Below, piece by piece: positions 41,421-49,669 of a stretch of 64,000 bases of DNA. Origin of the DNA: JAIQFF01 sp963725615 (GTDB taxonomy: Bacteria; Acidobacteriota; Terriglobia; Terriglobales; Acidobacteriaceae); NCBI GenBank assembly GCA_963725615.1, contig CAVRZO010000011.1:62001-126000 (forward strand), written 5' to 3'. Numbering within the stretch: position 1 is the first letter of the stretch; each line of letters starts with the position of its first letter. Made by a program: the position numbers and the translations under genes. Below the pieces are notes generated by a model. That model did not search any database and was not told the origin of the DNA. It saw only the letters and a list, made by a program, of their open reading frames with translations.

Positions 41421-41570
41421 GGACCACGTAGGGGCGGGCGCCCTCGCCCGCCCAGCCGAGCGCAGCTCGGCAAACGTGGCGAGCCGCAACGCAATTTTAG
41501 GATGATTTCCGACTTGGCGAGCCTTGCTCGCCCGCCCGGACGAGGGCGTCCGGGCCTACGTGGTTCGTGG
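41421..41570. repeat. 150-bp composite palindrome ('accacgtaggggcggg')
   Basis: Left arm ACCACGTAGGGGCGGGCG with GCCGAGCGCAGCTCGGC hairpin; right arm GGGCGTCCGGGCCTACGTGG. The centre contains a further hairpin (GGCGAGCCTTGCTCGCC). A second element with the same outer arms but a different core is at 42160-42290. Confidence 0.8.
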
Positions 41571-41577
41571 AGCTTCT

Positions 41578-42093
41578 CTAGTCTCTGAACTTCCAGCGGG
41601 TGGCGCTTTCCATGAATTTCTTCTCGTACAGTCCGAAGACCAGGCGCGGGCGAACCGCAAACACCGGTTCTTTCATGGAAAGAATGTCCTGTTCCATCCC
41701 CGCCATATCAAAGTTGTACTTGGGCTTGTACTTCTTGAGAAACACGCGGCGGATCGGCACTTCGGCGATCTCGGCAATGCCTTCAACCACCACCGCTTCC
41801 TCCGCTTTCTCGGTGCAAACCACGCAGCGAGAATTTTTGGCGAGATTCTTCGCCTTGCGCGACTGACTGCCCGTGCTGAACAGGAACGCTCCATCCAGCC
41901 AGAGGCCCCAGACCACCATGGTGTGCGGCGAACCGTCCGGCTTCACGGTTGTGATCCAGTAGTTATGACTCTTGCGCAGGCGCTGCTCGGCCCACTTCCA
42001 GGGAAGGAGTCCTTTTGTACTTTTCGGCATTCCGTAGCCGGGCATTTGCGGACGGCTGGGTTTGGGGCTTGCTTTTTTGGGCTGTTTAGCCAT
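41578..42093 (-). CDS. Pyridoxamine 5'-phosphate oxidase-fold (PPOX/F420-type) protein
   Basis: A 171-residue split-barrel flavin-binding protein. It has SHNYWITTVKPDGSPHTMVVWGLW, the usual start of PPOX-family barrels, then FLFSTGSQSRKAKNLAKNSRCVVCTE. F420-dependent and FMN-dependent members look alike, so the cofactor is open. Start ATG 42093 (MAKQPKKASPK) has a GGAGG site. Two palindromic elements flank it, and the SDR gene lies upstream on the same strand across one of them. Confidence 0.82.
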   Translation of the reverse strand: MAKQPKKASPKPSRPQMPGYGMPKSTKGLLPWKWAEQRLRKSHNYWITTVKPDGSPHTMVVWGLWLDGAFLFSTGSQSRKAKNLAKNSRCVVCTEKAEEAVVVEGIAEIAEVPIRRVFLKKYKPKYNFDMAGMEQDILSMKEPVFAVRPRLVFGLYEKKFMESATRWKFRD

Positions 42094-42159
42094 GGCGGCA
42101 TCCTCCGCGCGACAACATGATCGAAGCGAGACGGGAGGGATGTCAATTCCAACCTGCGC

Positions 42160-42290
42160 CACGAGTCGCGTAGGGGCAGATGTCCTCATCTGCCTGGCGG
42201 AGCAACGCTCCGCAAGGTTTCACTGCCCGAGAAACTAGTCGAGCTGCGGTCGCCTGGGATGAGGACATCTGCCCGTACGTGGTTCGTGGC
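42160..42290. repeat. 131-bp composite palindrome, copy with 'cagatgtcctcatctg' core
   Basis: Left arm GCGTAGGGGCAGATGTCC with ATCTGCC, centre GGCGGAGCAACGCTCCGC, right arm GATGAGGACATCTGCCCGTACG then TGGTTCGTGG. Same outer frame as 41421-41570, but the inner words differ. Confidence 0.78.
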
Positions 42291-42301
42291 AATCTTCGCG
42301 A

Positions 42302-43030
42302 CTATGGTTTCTGCGTCGGCCGCAGCAACACCTCGCTAACGAACGATTGCGCCTGCTGCGTCACCAGCATGGCCACGACGTGGGCCACATCATCCGACTG
42401 AAGCATCTTCTTCGGGTCCTTGCCTTCGTGCGGGCTCAGGTCAGTGTTCACCGATCCGGGGCAAACCACTGACACCCGGATATTGTGGACGCGCAGTTCT
42501 TCCGCCACCGAATAGCTCAGGCCGTTCAACCCCCACTTCGATGCGGCGTAGGCCGCGCCGTTGGGTAGCGCATTCTTTCCTGCCAGGGAAGAGATGTTCA
42601 CGATGTGCCCGCTGCGGGCGCGAATCATCATGGGGGCGAAGGTGCGCATGCAGTAGTAAACGCCGCGCAGGTTCGTGTTCATCACCTGCTCCCACGACGC
42701 GGGAGGCATCTGGTGCAGCGGGCCGGCAAAGCTGCCAACTCCGGCGTTGTTCACCAGGATGTCGGCGCGGCCCGACTTGCGCTCTACCAGTGCGGCGAGC
42801 GCTTCGACCGAACTCAGGTCGGTCACGTCGCACTCGGCGATTTCAGCCTTACCCCCCGATTTAAGGATAGCTTCAGCTGTGCCTTCGAGAGGCGCCCGCC
42901 GGCGTCCACAAAGAAAAGTGAGGGCGCCCATGCGGGCCAACCGGCGGGCAATAGCGGCTCCGATGCCCCCGCCCGAGCCGGTTATGATTGCTACCTGTCC
43001 TTGCAGGACATTCTCGGTTGCGCTTGCCAT
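42302..43030 (-). CDS. Short-chain dehydrogenase/reductase
   Basis: A 242-residue classical SDR. The Rossmann motif ITGSGGGIGAAIARRLA (TGxxxGIG), NNAGVGSF, the catalytic Ser in NISSLAG, and YAASKWGLN (YxxxK) are all present, along with PGSVNTDL. It oxidises or reduces an alcohol/carbonyl with NAD(P)H; the substrate is unknown. I use ATG 43030 (MASATENVLQGQ), which has a GGAGGGT site, since an in-frame upstream extension is not conserved in style. Genes nearby give no pathway clue. Confidence 0.92.
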   Translation of the reverse strand: MASATENVLQGQVAIITGSGGGIGAAIARRLARMGALTFLCGRRRAPLEGTAEAILKSGGKAEIAECDVTDLSSVEALAALVERKSGRADILVNNAGVGSFAGPLHQMPPASWEQVMNTNLRGVYYCMRTFAPMMIRARSGHIVNISSLAGKNALPNGAAYAASKWGLNGLSYSVAEELRVHNIRVSVVCPGSVNTDLSPHEGKDPKKMLQSDDVAHVVAMLVTQQAQSFVSEVLLRPTQKP

Positions 43031-43134
43031 AGACAACACCCTCCCGGGGGCGTTTTCGTCCGCATTTCGGCCGCACGCGAACCCCCTCGCCCGCATCTTA
43101 CAAGACCGGGAGATAAGCCGTTGTAAAGACAAAC

Positions 43135-43163
43135 TTGCCTTAGACGAGACACATACTTATAAT
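43135..43163 (+). promoter_or_regulatory. Sigma-70-type promoter of the secreted TPR protein gene
   Basis: TTGCCT, a 17-bp spacer, then a perfect TATAAT. It lies about 165 bp before the ATG at 43327, so the mRNA would have a leader of about 155 nt. This is the clearest promoter in the window. Confidence 0.75.
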
Positions 43164-43326
43164 CCGCCTCACTGGAAACGCTGCCAGGGCGTGCTGACAA
43201 TCGGCAGTGTATTTCTGGAGCCCGTCCGAATGGGCACAGCATGTTGTGTGAAGACCCGCGCTGTCTGGCTTGGGCGATACCTCGGCGCTGTCGCCGTTTT
43301 TCCCGAATATCTAAGGAGCGATTCGA

Positions 43327-44607
43327 ATGAAGACGAGTCTAGTGGCGCTTATGCTGGTGTTGGCTAACTTGGCATCGGGTCAGGTAACGCCGCCGCCGGC
43401 GGCTCAACCGCAGGCATCTCCAGCACCGGGCCAGTCGCAAAAGAAGGAAATCAAAGATCCCGCCGAATATAACGCCTACGTCGGCGCGGTACAGCAGACA
43501 GACCCCGCCGCGAAAATCAGCGGACTGGAAGCCTTCCTCACTCAGTATCCCAACAGCGTGATGAAAGAAGACGCGCTGGAATTACTGATGGGAACCTACC
43601 AGCAGGCCAACAACCAGGCCAAGGTGATCGACACTGCGAATCGGCTCCTCACGGCCAACCCGGACAACGCCCGGGCGCTGGTGCTGCTGGCTTACAACGA
43701 GCGCGCATCCCAGAAGTGGGCAGATGCCAAACAGCACGCCGAGCGCGGCTTACAGGCTGTCGAGAAGATGGCCAAGCCGGATGGCGTTTCTGACGCGGAT
43801 TTCACCAAGCAGAAGGCGCAGCTGAGCGGGTTGCTGAACAGCGTCGCCGGGTTCTCCGCTCTTCAGCTCAAGGACTATGCGTCGGCACAAAAGTATCTCA
43901 GGCCCGCTGTGGAAGCTGACCCTAACAACGTCGAGAACGTCTATCCGCTGGCCCTTTCATACTTGACCGCAACTCCTTCCGACGATGTGAACGGCCTCTT
44001 TTTCATCGCCCGTGCTGCGAACCTGGTCGCCGATCCCGCAGGGAAAGCGTCGATCATCAAGTTTGGACGCAGCCGGTACGTAAAGTATCACGGCTCGGAG
44101 CAGGGCTGGGATGACTTGCTGGCCCAGACCAAGACCACGCCCGTGCCTCCTGCTGGATTCACCATCGCGCAGTATGTTCCCCCGACTCCGCAACAGCAGG
44201 CAGCTGACTTGGTGAAAACGAAAAAGCCCGAAGAGATGAGTTTCGCGGAATGGGAACTGGTTCTCTCGGTAGGAACGCCAGAGGACCAGGAGAAGGTCTG
44301 GAATTCGCTGAAAGGCAAGAATCTCCAGATGGCGGAGGTTCAGGTCATCTCTGCTTCGCCGACGAAACTGGAACTGGCGGCCAGCGTGGATGACATTGAC
44401 CAGAAGCGCGCCGACATCGAGCTTGCGTTCCCCGGACCGATCCCGGCGAGGAGCCTGCCCAAGGTGGGAGACAAGATTAATTTTGAGGGCACACCGGTGT
44501 CCTACACTCCCAGCCCGTTCGTCATGGTCATGGAGAAGGGCGCGCTGCTGACCAAAGCAGCGCCTGCGCCGGCAAGGAAGCCACCGGTGCGCAAGAAGCC
44601 GCAGTAA
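43327..44607 (+). CDS. Exported tetratricopeptide-repeat protein
   Basis: A 426-residue secreted protein. The signal peptide (MKTSLVALMLVLANLASGQ) is followed by a Pro/Gln-rich stretch and helical repeats: AYVGAVQQTDPAAKISGLEAFL, MKEDALELLMGTYQQANNQA, ANPDNARALVLLAYNERA, and QKYLRPAVEADPNNVENVYPLAL. The C-terminal third is a beta-rich domain with DIELAFPGPIPARSLPKVG. Proteins with this TPR plus beta domain are common in Acidobacteria; function unknown. A TAAGGAGCGATTCGA ribosome site precedes the ATG and a strong promoter and terminator bracket it, so it is a single-gene unit. Confidence 0.85.
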   Translation: MKTSLVALMLVLANLASGQVTPPPAAQPQASPAPGQSQKKEIKDPAEYNAYVGAVQQTDPAAKISGLEAFLTQYPNSVMKEDALELLMGTYQQANNQAKVIDTANRLLTANPDNARALVLLAYNERASQKWADAKQHAERGLQAVEKMAKPDGVSDADFTKQKAQLSGLLNSVAGFSALQLKDYASAQKYLRPAVEADPNNVENVYPLALSYLTATPSDDVNGLFFIARAANLVADPAGKASIIKFGRSRYVKYHGSEQGWDDLLAQTKTTPVPPAGFTIAQYVPPTPQQQAADLVKTKKPEEMSFAEWELVLSVGTPEDQEKVWNSLKGKNLQMAEVQVISASPTKLELAASVDDIDQKRADIELAFPGPIPARSLPKVGDKINFEGTPVSYTPSPFVMVMEKGALLTKAAPAPARKPPVRKKPQ

Positions 44608-44627
44608 GCCAACGTTCGTAAGAACAA

Positions 44628-44657
44628 AAGGCAGCCCCAAGGGGCTGCCTTATTTTT
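44628..44657 (+). terminator. Rho-independent terminator after the TPR gene
   Basis: Perfect 11-bp stem AAGGCAGCCCC / GGGGCTGCCTT with an AA loop, then ATTTTT. About 20 bp after the TPR stop codon. Confidence 0.9.
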
Positions 44658-44676
44658 GGGCGGAGATCTTGAAAAT

Positions 44677-44702
44677 GGAGGACGGGCGTCCCGCCCCTCC
44701 AG
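44677..44702. repeat. 'gacgggcgtcccgccc' repeat
   Basis: GGAGGACGGGCGTCCCGCCC, then CTCC. Relatives at 58141-58192 (between genes) and 62620-62647 (inside smc). Confidence 0.7.
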
Positions 44703-44710
44703 AGTTGCAG

Positions 44711-44989
44711 CTAGCGCGCCGCCTTCTTCTCATACCCAACCGGACGCGCACTCCGTGGCGGACGTTTCACCCCATCGCGCAACTGCCGTACGTCAATCTT
44801 GAGTTCCGAAATGGTGCGGCTCAGTGTGTTACGGTGCATGCCAAGCTCGCGCGCAGCGCGGCATTGGTTGCCCTTGTTCTCCTGCAGGACGGTCAGGATA
44901 AATTTCTTTTTGAATTCGCGCACCGCTTCAGAGTAAAGAATGTTACTCCGGTACATCTGCATAATGAGGGCTTCGAGCTGATCTCTCAC
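44711..44989 (-). CDS. Small Fis-type helix-turn-helix DNA-binding protein
   Basis: A 92-residue protein made of a Fis-like HTH with a short N-terminal helix and a basic C-terminal tail. The HTH reads FKKKFILTVLQENKGNQCRAARELGMHRNTLSRTISEL, the HTH_8/Fis-family signature. Unlike NtrC-type regulators it has no AAA domain. It probably acts as a nucleoid or regulatory protein. Start is a GTG at 44989. It follows purC and the CvpA gene on the same strand, with 42-bp and 75-bp gaps. An extra basic tail (KRPPRSARPVGYEKKAAR) may add DNA affinity. Confidence 0.85.
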   Translation of the reverse strand: MRDQLEALIMQMYRSNILYSEAVREFKKKFILTVLQENKGNQCRAARELGMHRNTLSRTISELKIDVRQLRDGVKRPPRSARPVGYEKKAAR

Positions 44990-45064
44990 GGCAATCTCTC
45001 TTTCTGCGCGAAGAATCGCTGGCCGGAAAGCTGCCTATTCTTCAATAAATTTTGTGCCGACTGC

Positions 45065-45622
45065 CTACTTCACCGGAGTTTGAGTCGGTGCGGTACCGGC
45101 CGGGACCGACTGCGGCATACGGCGCAGCAAATCCAGTCCCTGGTAAAACTTGGCCCGCAATTCCGCGGGGGCGACCCAAATGGCTGCCCGCCCCACCGCC
45201 TGGAAGTACGGAGCCCACTCAGAATCTGCCAGCCACCTGGAGGTCGGCGTGAATGCGGTCATACTCACCACAATCACAGCCACGATCAGGCAGCCCCGCA
45301 GCAACCCCAACGCCCCACCCAGAAGCCGGTCGAGAAAGCTAAGACCGGACGTCTTCATGACCCATCGAGCGGTCCGGCCAGCTACACCGGCAGCCACCGC
45401 GACAGCAAAGAAAATGATCAGGAACCCTGCACTCTCAGCCACCCAGGCCGATTTCAGATACTTCTCAAACCAACCCGCCAGGCGCTGATACTGCCACGCC
45501 GCCAGCAGGTATCCCGCCACCAAGCCCGCCAGGTGGAACGCCTCCTGGAAGAATCCCGAGTAAGCCGCCTGGATGGTTGACGCCAACACCACCACCAGGA
45601 TCACCCAGTCCGCGCCGTTCAT
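45065..45622 (-). CDS. CvpA-family membrane protein
   Basis: A 185-residue protein with four predicted helices: DWVILVVVLASTIQAAYSG, AFHLAGLVAGYLLAAWQY, SAGFLIIFFAVAVAAGVAG and FLDRLLGGALGLLRGCLIVAVIVVS. The GFLDRLLGGALG segment is typical of CvpA. CvpA is linked to envelope maintenance and colicin V secretion in enterobacteria; its function elsewhere is unclear. It sits between purC and the Fis-like gene in one minus-strand run. The C-terminal part is hydrophilic and Pro/Thr rich. Confidence 0.87.
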   Translation of the reverse strand: MNGADWVILVVVLASTIQAAYSGFFQEAFHLAGLVAGYLLAAWQYQRLAGWFEKYLKSAWVAESAGFLIIFFAVAVAAGVAGRTARWVMKTSGLSFLDRLLGGALGLLRGCLIVAVIVVSMTAFTPTSRWLADSEWAPYFQAVGRAAIWVAPAELRAKFYQGLDLLRRMPQSVPAGTAPTQTPVK

Positions 45623-45664
45623 GCCGCCTTCCTGCAGTCCAAGCTGCGGTTAAACTCGGTGCGG

Positions 45665-46576
45665 CTAAACATCCAGCTCGAGTCCCGTGAGCTGGTGGTA
45701 AGCCTCGACATACTTCTCGCTGGTCCGGCGCGCCACGTCGGCGGGAAGAGCCGGCGCCGGCGGCCGCTTGTTCCAGTGAATTTCCTCCAAATAGTCCCGC
45801 ACGTACTGCTTGTCAAACGACTCCTGCGCGCGTCCGGGTGCATATTTGTCGGCCGGCCAAAAGCGGGAAGAGTCCGGGGTAAGTACCTCGTCCGCCAGGG
45901 TGATTCCCCGGGCAGTGCGCCCGAACTCGAACTTGGTGTCGGCAATGATAATGCCTTTTTGCAACGCGTAGTCCGCGGCCTTGATGTAAACCGCCAAAGT
46001 AAGATCGCGCAGCTGCCCGCTTACCTCCGGTCCGACCAGCTTGACCATTTCGGCGAACGAAATATTCTCGTCGTGTCCGCTGGTAGCCTTGGTCGAAGGC
46101 GTGAAGATCGGCTCAGGCAAACGGTCCGACTCCTGCAGGCCTTTGGGCAGTTCGATGCCGCACACCCGGCCCGTGGCCTTGTACTCCTTCCAGGCGGATC
46201 CGGAAATGTAGCCCCGAACGACGCACTCCACCGGGAACATTTCCGCTCGGGCCACGATCATCGACCGCCCGCGCAGCTGGTCAGCGTACTTTTGCAGCGG
46301 CGCCGGATATTCGCTCACATCGGCAGTAAGAAGATGGTTAGGAACGAGGTCGCGAAGGAACTCAAACCAGAAGAGCGAGATTTGTGTCAGCACCCGGCCC
46401 TTGTGAGGGATGCCGGTAGCCAATACGTAATCGAAGGCGGAGATCCGGTCGGTTGCCACGAACAGCAGCCGATCTTCATCCATGGTGTAGACGTCACGCA
46501 CTTTGCCGCTGGCGTGCAGTTTCAGTTCGGGGAAGTCGGTCTGCAACAAAACGGAGTCGAGAAGTTCAGGGCTCAT
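45665..46576 (-). CDS. purC: Phosphoribosylaminoimidazole-succinocarboxamide synthase
   Basis: A 303-residue SAICAR synthase (purine synthesis: CAIR + Asp + ATP). Conserved parts: LHASGKVRDVYTMDEDRLLFVATDRISAFD, GRSMIVARAEMFPVECVVRGYISGSAWKEY and the Asp-binding IIADTKFEFGR block near the C-terminus. The length, about 300, is that of the longer fungal/bacterial type rather than the 237-residue E. coli form. ATG 46576 (MSPELL) is chosen since the 20 upstream codons are not conserved. Divergent from miaB across 265 bp. Confidence 0.95.
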   Translation of the reverse strand: MSPELLDSVLLQTDFPELKLHASGKVRDVYTMDEDRLLFVATDRISAFDYVLATGIPHKGRVLTQISLFWFEFLRDLVPNHLLTADVSEYPAPLQKYADQLRGRSMIVARAEMFPVECVVRGYISGSAWKEYKATGRVCGIELPKGLQESDRLPEPIFTPSTKATSGHDENISFAEMVKLVGPEVSGQLRDLTLAVYIKAADYALQKGIIIADTKFEFGRTARGITLADEVLTPDSSRFWPADKYAPGRAQESFDKQYVRDYLEEIHWNKRPPAPALPADVARRTSEKYVEAYHQLTGLELDV

Positions 46577-46841
46577 GAGTGAAATTCTACAGGCAGAAAT
46601 CGTCGCGTATTCTAGTCCTAAAGAAATTTTTGTCAACGGCTCGTCTTGTGTTCATTCGCGTAAGCCACAAGCTGCAGAATGCAATTTCATTGACACATCC
46701 GGCAGGCGGCTGGATTGCCCGCCAGTCAAGGCTTTTGGCCGGTCCCGATTGTGGAAAAACTGAGGAAGGCTGTGCAAGGATAGGAGCGCCACAGTACGGG
46801 CGCCGCGATCGCACACGAGACTGCGTTATACTTGAGCTGCG

Positions 46842-48170
46842 ATGTCGGCCGATCCCCAAAAGACGTTTTACCTGGAAGTTTTCGGCTGCCAGATGAACGT
46901 CCACGATTCGGAGAAGGTCGTCGGCACGCTCCTGTCCCAGGGATACCGGCAAGTTCCCACCGTCGACGAGGCCGGGCTGATCCTCTACAACACCTGTTCC
47001 ATTCGTGATAAAGCCGAGCAAAAAGTCTTTCACCGCCTGGCCGACTACAAGAAGCTGCAGAAACAGGGCAAGCGTTTCGGAGTGCTGGGCTGCGTGGCGC
47101 AACAGGAAGGCGAAAAGATTTTCGAGCGCGCTCCTCACGTTTCGATGGTTTGCGGCTCCGCGTCATATCGCAACCTGCCGCAAATGCTGGTGCAACTCGA
47201 GGCAGGGAAGCAGCGCATTACCGGACTGGACGATCGGGAGACCGACGAGTGCTTTGAGACGGAATTCACCGCCCGCACCAATCCGCATCGGGGCTATCTC
47301 ACGATCATCGAAGGCTGCGACAAATTCTGCGCCTACTGCGTGGTACCCTTCACGCGAGGCAAGGAGCGTAGCCGCACCTCCGATTCGGTTCTCGCGGAAG
47401 CCAGGCAAATGGCCGATCTCGGCTACACCGAGGTCCAGCTTCTCGGCCAGAACGTGAACTCCTACAAAGATCCTTCGGGAAAGAAGACGTTCGCCGAACT
47501 TCTAGCTGCGGTCGGAGAGCTTTCGGGCATCCGTCGGGTCCGCTTCACCACTTCGCATCCCCGTGATTTTGGCCGCGACATCATCGCAGCCATCGAGTCG
47601 GTTCCGACCTTGTGCGACCACGTGCATTTGCCAGTCCAGAGCGGCTCCGACCGCGTTCTGGACGCCATGCAGCGCCTCTACACCCGCGAGCAATACCTGG
47701 AACGCGTCGCCTGGATGAAAGCGGCCAAGCGGGAGATCAGCATCACGTCCGACATGATCGTCGGCTTTCCGGGCGAAACCGAAGCGGACTTTGAGCAGAC
47801 CCTGGCGCTCATTGACGAAGTCGAGTACGACAGCATTTTCTGTTTCAAGTATTCGCCACGCCCCAATACGCCTTCCCTAAGACTGGAAGACGCGATCCCG
47901 GATGAAGAGAAATCCCGCCGGCTGATTGTCCTGCAGGAGAGGCAGCGGGAGATCCAAAGACGACGGTACCAGCGGCATGTAGGACAAATTATTGAAGTGA
48001 TGGTTGAAGGAAAGAACGAAGCCCGCGGCCAGTGGATCGGCCGCACCTCGCAGAACAAAACGCTGAATTTTGCCGCGCCGCAGGGCGTGGTTCCGGAAGT
48101 AGGCAGCTATATCCCCGTGGTTACCACCGGGAGCTTTCCCAACAGCCTGTTGGGCGAAATGGTGATATAA
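46842..48170 (+). CDS. miaB: tRNA-2-methylthio-N6-dimethylallyladenosine synthase
   Basis: A 442-residue radical-SAM methylthiotransferase that adds the methylthio group at A37 of tRNA. Conserved features: the auxiliary cluster domain with EVFGCQMNVHDSEKV, NTCSIRDKAEQKV and GVLGCVAQQEGE; the radical-SAM motif GCDKFCAYCVVPFTRGKE; and a C-terminal TRAM domain (GQWIGRTSQNKTLNF). Start ATG 46842 has no Shine-Dalgarno site; a TATACT box ends 9 bp before it, so initiation may be near-leaderless. It is followed after 34 bp by a bifunctional-nuclease gene. Confidence 0.95.
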   Translation: MSADPQKTFYLEVFGCQMNVHDSEKVVGTLLSQGYRQVPTVDEAGLILYNTCSIRDKAEQKVFHRLADYKKLQKQGKRFGVLGCVAQQEGEKIFERAPHVSMVCGSASYRNLPQMLVQLEAGKQRITGLDDRETDECFETEFTARTNPHRGYLTIIEGCDKFCAYCVVPFTRGKERSRTSDSVLAEARQMADLGYTEVQLLGQNVNSYKDPSGKKTFAELLAAVGELSGIRRVRFTTSHPRDFGRDIIAAIESVPTLCDHVHLPVQSGSDRVLDAMQRLYTREQYLERVAWMKAAKREISITSDMIVGFPGETEADFEQTLALIDEVEYDSIFCFKYSPRPNTPSLRLEDAIPDEEKSRRLIVLQERQREIQRRRYQRHVGQIIEVMVEGKNEARGQWIGRTSQNKTLNFAAPQGVVPEVGSYIPVVTTGSFPNSLLGEMVI

Positions 48171-48204
48171 GGAGCGAAGAAGGGAAGGTCGCTCGGGGGC
48201 CACG

Positions 48205-48690
48205 ATGGAAGTGGAAATGAAAATTCGCGGGCTCATGATGGATCCAGTGACCAACATGCCCATCGTGATCCTGAAGGACACCAGCGGCGATGCCGTCCTG
48301 CCCATCTGGGTGGGAATTTACGAAGCCAACGCGATCGCCCTCGAGATCGAAAAAGTCAGCACGCCGCGACCCATGACGCACGATCTGATCAAGAATGTCC
48401 TGGTCGGACTGGACACCCAGGTACACAAAGTTGTCGTGACCGAACTAAGGGAAGACACGTTCTACGCTGTGATCTGGATGGAGCGGCAGGGTAACGTGAT
48501 CAGCATCGATTCCCGTCCGTCCGACGCGCTGGCTCTCGCCCTGCGCGTGGACTGCCCCATATTTGTCGAAGACGATGTCCTGAAGAATTCCAAGCTGGCA
48601 GCCAACGTTTCTGACCGCGTGACCAGTGAGGAACTGCGCAAGTGGCTCGAAGGTCTGAATGACGAGGATTTGGGCCGATACAAGATGTAA
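48205..48690 (+). CDS. Bifunctional nuclease-family protein (DUF151)
   Basis: A 161-residue BFN/DUF151 protein. The core blocks are IVILKDTSGDAVLPIWVGIYEANAIALEIE, MTHDLIKNVLVGL and DAVIWMERQGNVISIDSRPSDALALALRV, which match the family. Plant homologs have DNase and RNase activity; bacterial roles are unclear. A short tail (RKWLEGLNDEDLGRY) is typical. It lies 34 bp downstream of miaB and is probably its operon partner, an arrangement also seen in other Acidobacteria. Confidence 0.9.
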   Translation: MEVEMKIRGLMMDPVTNMPIVILKDTSGDAVLPIWVGIYEANAIALEIEKVSTPRPMTHDLIKNVLVGLDTQVHKVVVTELREDTFYAVIWMERQGNVISIDSRPSDALALALRVDCPIFVEDDVLKNSKLAANVSDRVTSEELRKWLEGLNDEDLGRYKM

Positions 48691-48693
48691 GGC

Positions 48694-48757
48694 AGCTTTT
48701 TAGCTCTTAGCCATTAGCTCTTGGCTAAAAGCTAAAGGCTTAAGAGCTAAAAGCTTT
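48694..48757. repeat. AT-rich inverted repeat 'agctcttagc'
   Basis: Arms AGCTTTTTAGCTCTTAGCC and GGCTTAAGAGCTAAAAGCT flank a short ATTAGCTCTTGGCTAAAAGC loop. It fills the gap between the nuclease stop and the next ATG and is far richer in AT than the surroundings. Confidence 0.7.
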
Positions 48758-48759
48758 TC

Positions 48760-49074
48760 ATGCCTGACCCCGCCGAACAACTGCAGCGTATTTATCTCGC
48801 CGGATTCGAACTTCAGACATTCGATCGTTTTCCCAAGTGCGTAGGCGTGGTGCGCGATAGCTGCATCGCGCTGCTCGTGCCCTCGGTTGGCGGGCTGCAG
48901 ATGCTGGGCACGCCCGGCTGGCGCATGGGGGAAGCGATTGGAGTGCTGACAGAGAAGGAAGGCCGCCAGGTCTTCCAGGCCAAGCAGGAAATGGTGGACG
49001 CCTCGCCCGAGAGACTGGAAGTCCTGCGTAGCTTTCGCGCGGATTTGCAGGCCATCCTGGACGGGCAGCCTTAG
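48760..49074 (+). CDS. Conserved hypothetical protein, 104 residues
   Basis: A small cytoplasmic protein with no signal peptide or membrane helix (MPDPAEQLQRIYLAGFELQTFDRFPKCVGVVRD). The middle part has VPSVGGLQMLGTPGWRMGEAIGVL. The family is not recognised; I have seen similar-looking short proteins near miaB in Acidobacteria but cannot name them. The ATG follows the AT-rich inverted repeat immediately and no Shine-Dalgarno site is seen. Confidence 0.65.
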   Translation: MPDPAEQLQRIYLAGFELQTFDRFPKCVGVVRDSCIALLVPSVGGLQMLGTPGWRMGEAIGVLTEKEGRQVFQAKQEMVDASPERLEVLRSFRADLQAILDGQP

Positions 49075-49137
49075 GCCCAGCCAAGGCCGCCTGGCCAACA
49101 GCGAGCCGGGAATTCCGCCGATCCCGGCCTGCCGGTT

Positions 49138-49509
49138 TCAGGCAATGATGGCAAAGCTGGCCAGGTGCATACGGAGTTGGTCCACGCTCTGTCTTTGCGA
49201 GTTGTCGACCGCCAGAAACTCCACGCCGTAGTGATACCCGGTCCGATTGCAGATTCTGGCATCCACCCGTATCGGAGGCGAAGAAAACGGCGGAGTAAAT
49301 TCGACCGCCACCTGGTCGCCCAGCCTAAACTCGGCGCCGGCAAAGAGCGCCATTCCACCTTCGCTCAGGGACGTTCCGCGGCCGTCAAAAATAGAAGCCT
49401 TCATTGCCCGGGATACGATGACCCGAATCGGAACATTGACTTTGTAACGGGGCCAGCGACGAATGGAAGCGGAATCAGGGGAGCGTTCAACTGCCGTGGC
49501 TTCGGACAT
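49138..49509 (-). CDS. PilZ-domain protein (c-di-GMP receptor)
   Basis: A 123-residue PilZ-domain protein. The c-di-GMP-binding motif is seen as RRWPRYKVNVPIRV (RxxxR), with GTSLSEGGMALF corresponding to the (D/N)xSxxG motif, although the first acidic/Asn residue is a Thr here. C-terminal strands GVEFLAVDN end the fold. It binds c-di-GMP and signals to surface or motility functions. The HD-GYP regulator encoded at 32410-33507 is a possible upstream enzyme. Expressed alone. Confidence 0.85.
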   Translation of the reverse strand: MSEATAVERSPDSASIRRWPRYKVNVPIRVIVSRAMKASIFDGRGTSLSEGGMALFAGAEFRLGDQVAVEFTPPFSSPPIRVDARICNRTGYHYGVEFLAVDNSQRQSVDQLRMHLASFAIIA

Positions 49510-49669
49510 GAGTTGCCCTCAACTTGGGTATCGGCGGCAGGGCGTAATACTTGAGCCGCTTCGGGACGGAGACAGCCGTTCGATCATAACTTTACATAAT
49601 ATCTGTTATCGGACATTATAGGACCAGCTCTTCTTGACAGGCCCCGGCAACCGCCGCACTATCTTTGCC

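Noticed and set aside
48694..48757. Rho-independent terminator at the agctcttagc inverted repeat
   Set aside because: Stem is AT-rich and imperfect with no T-tract, and a gene follows directly; kept as a repeat only.
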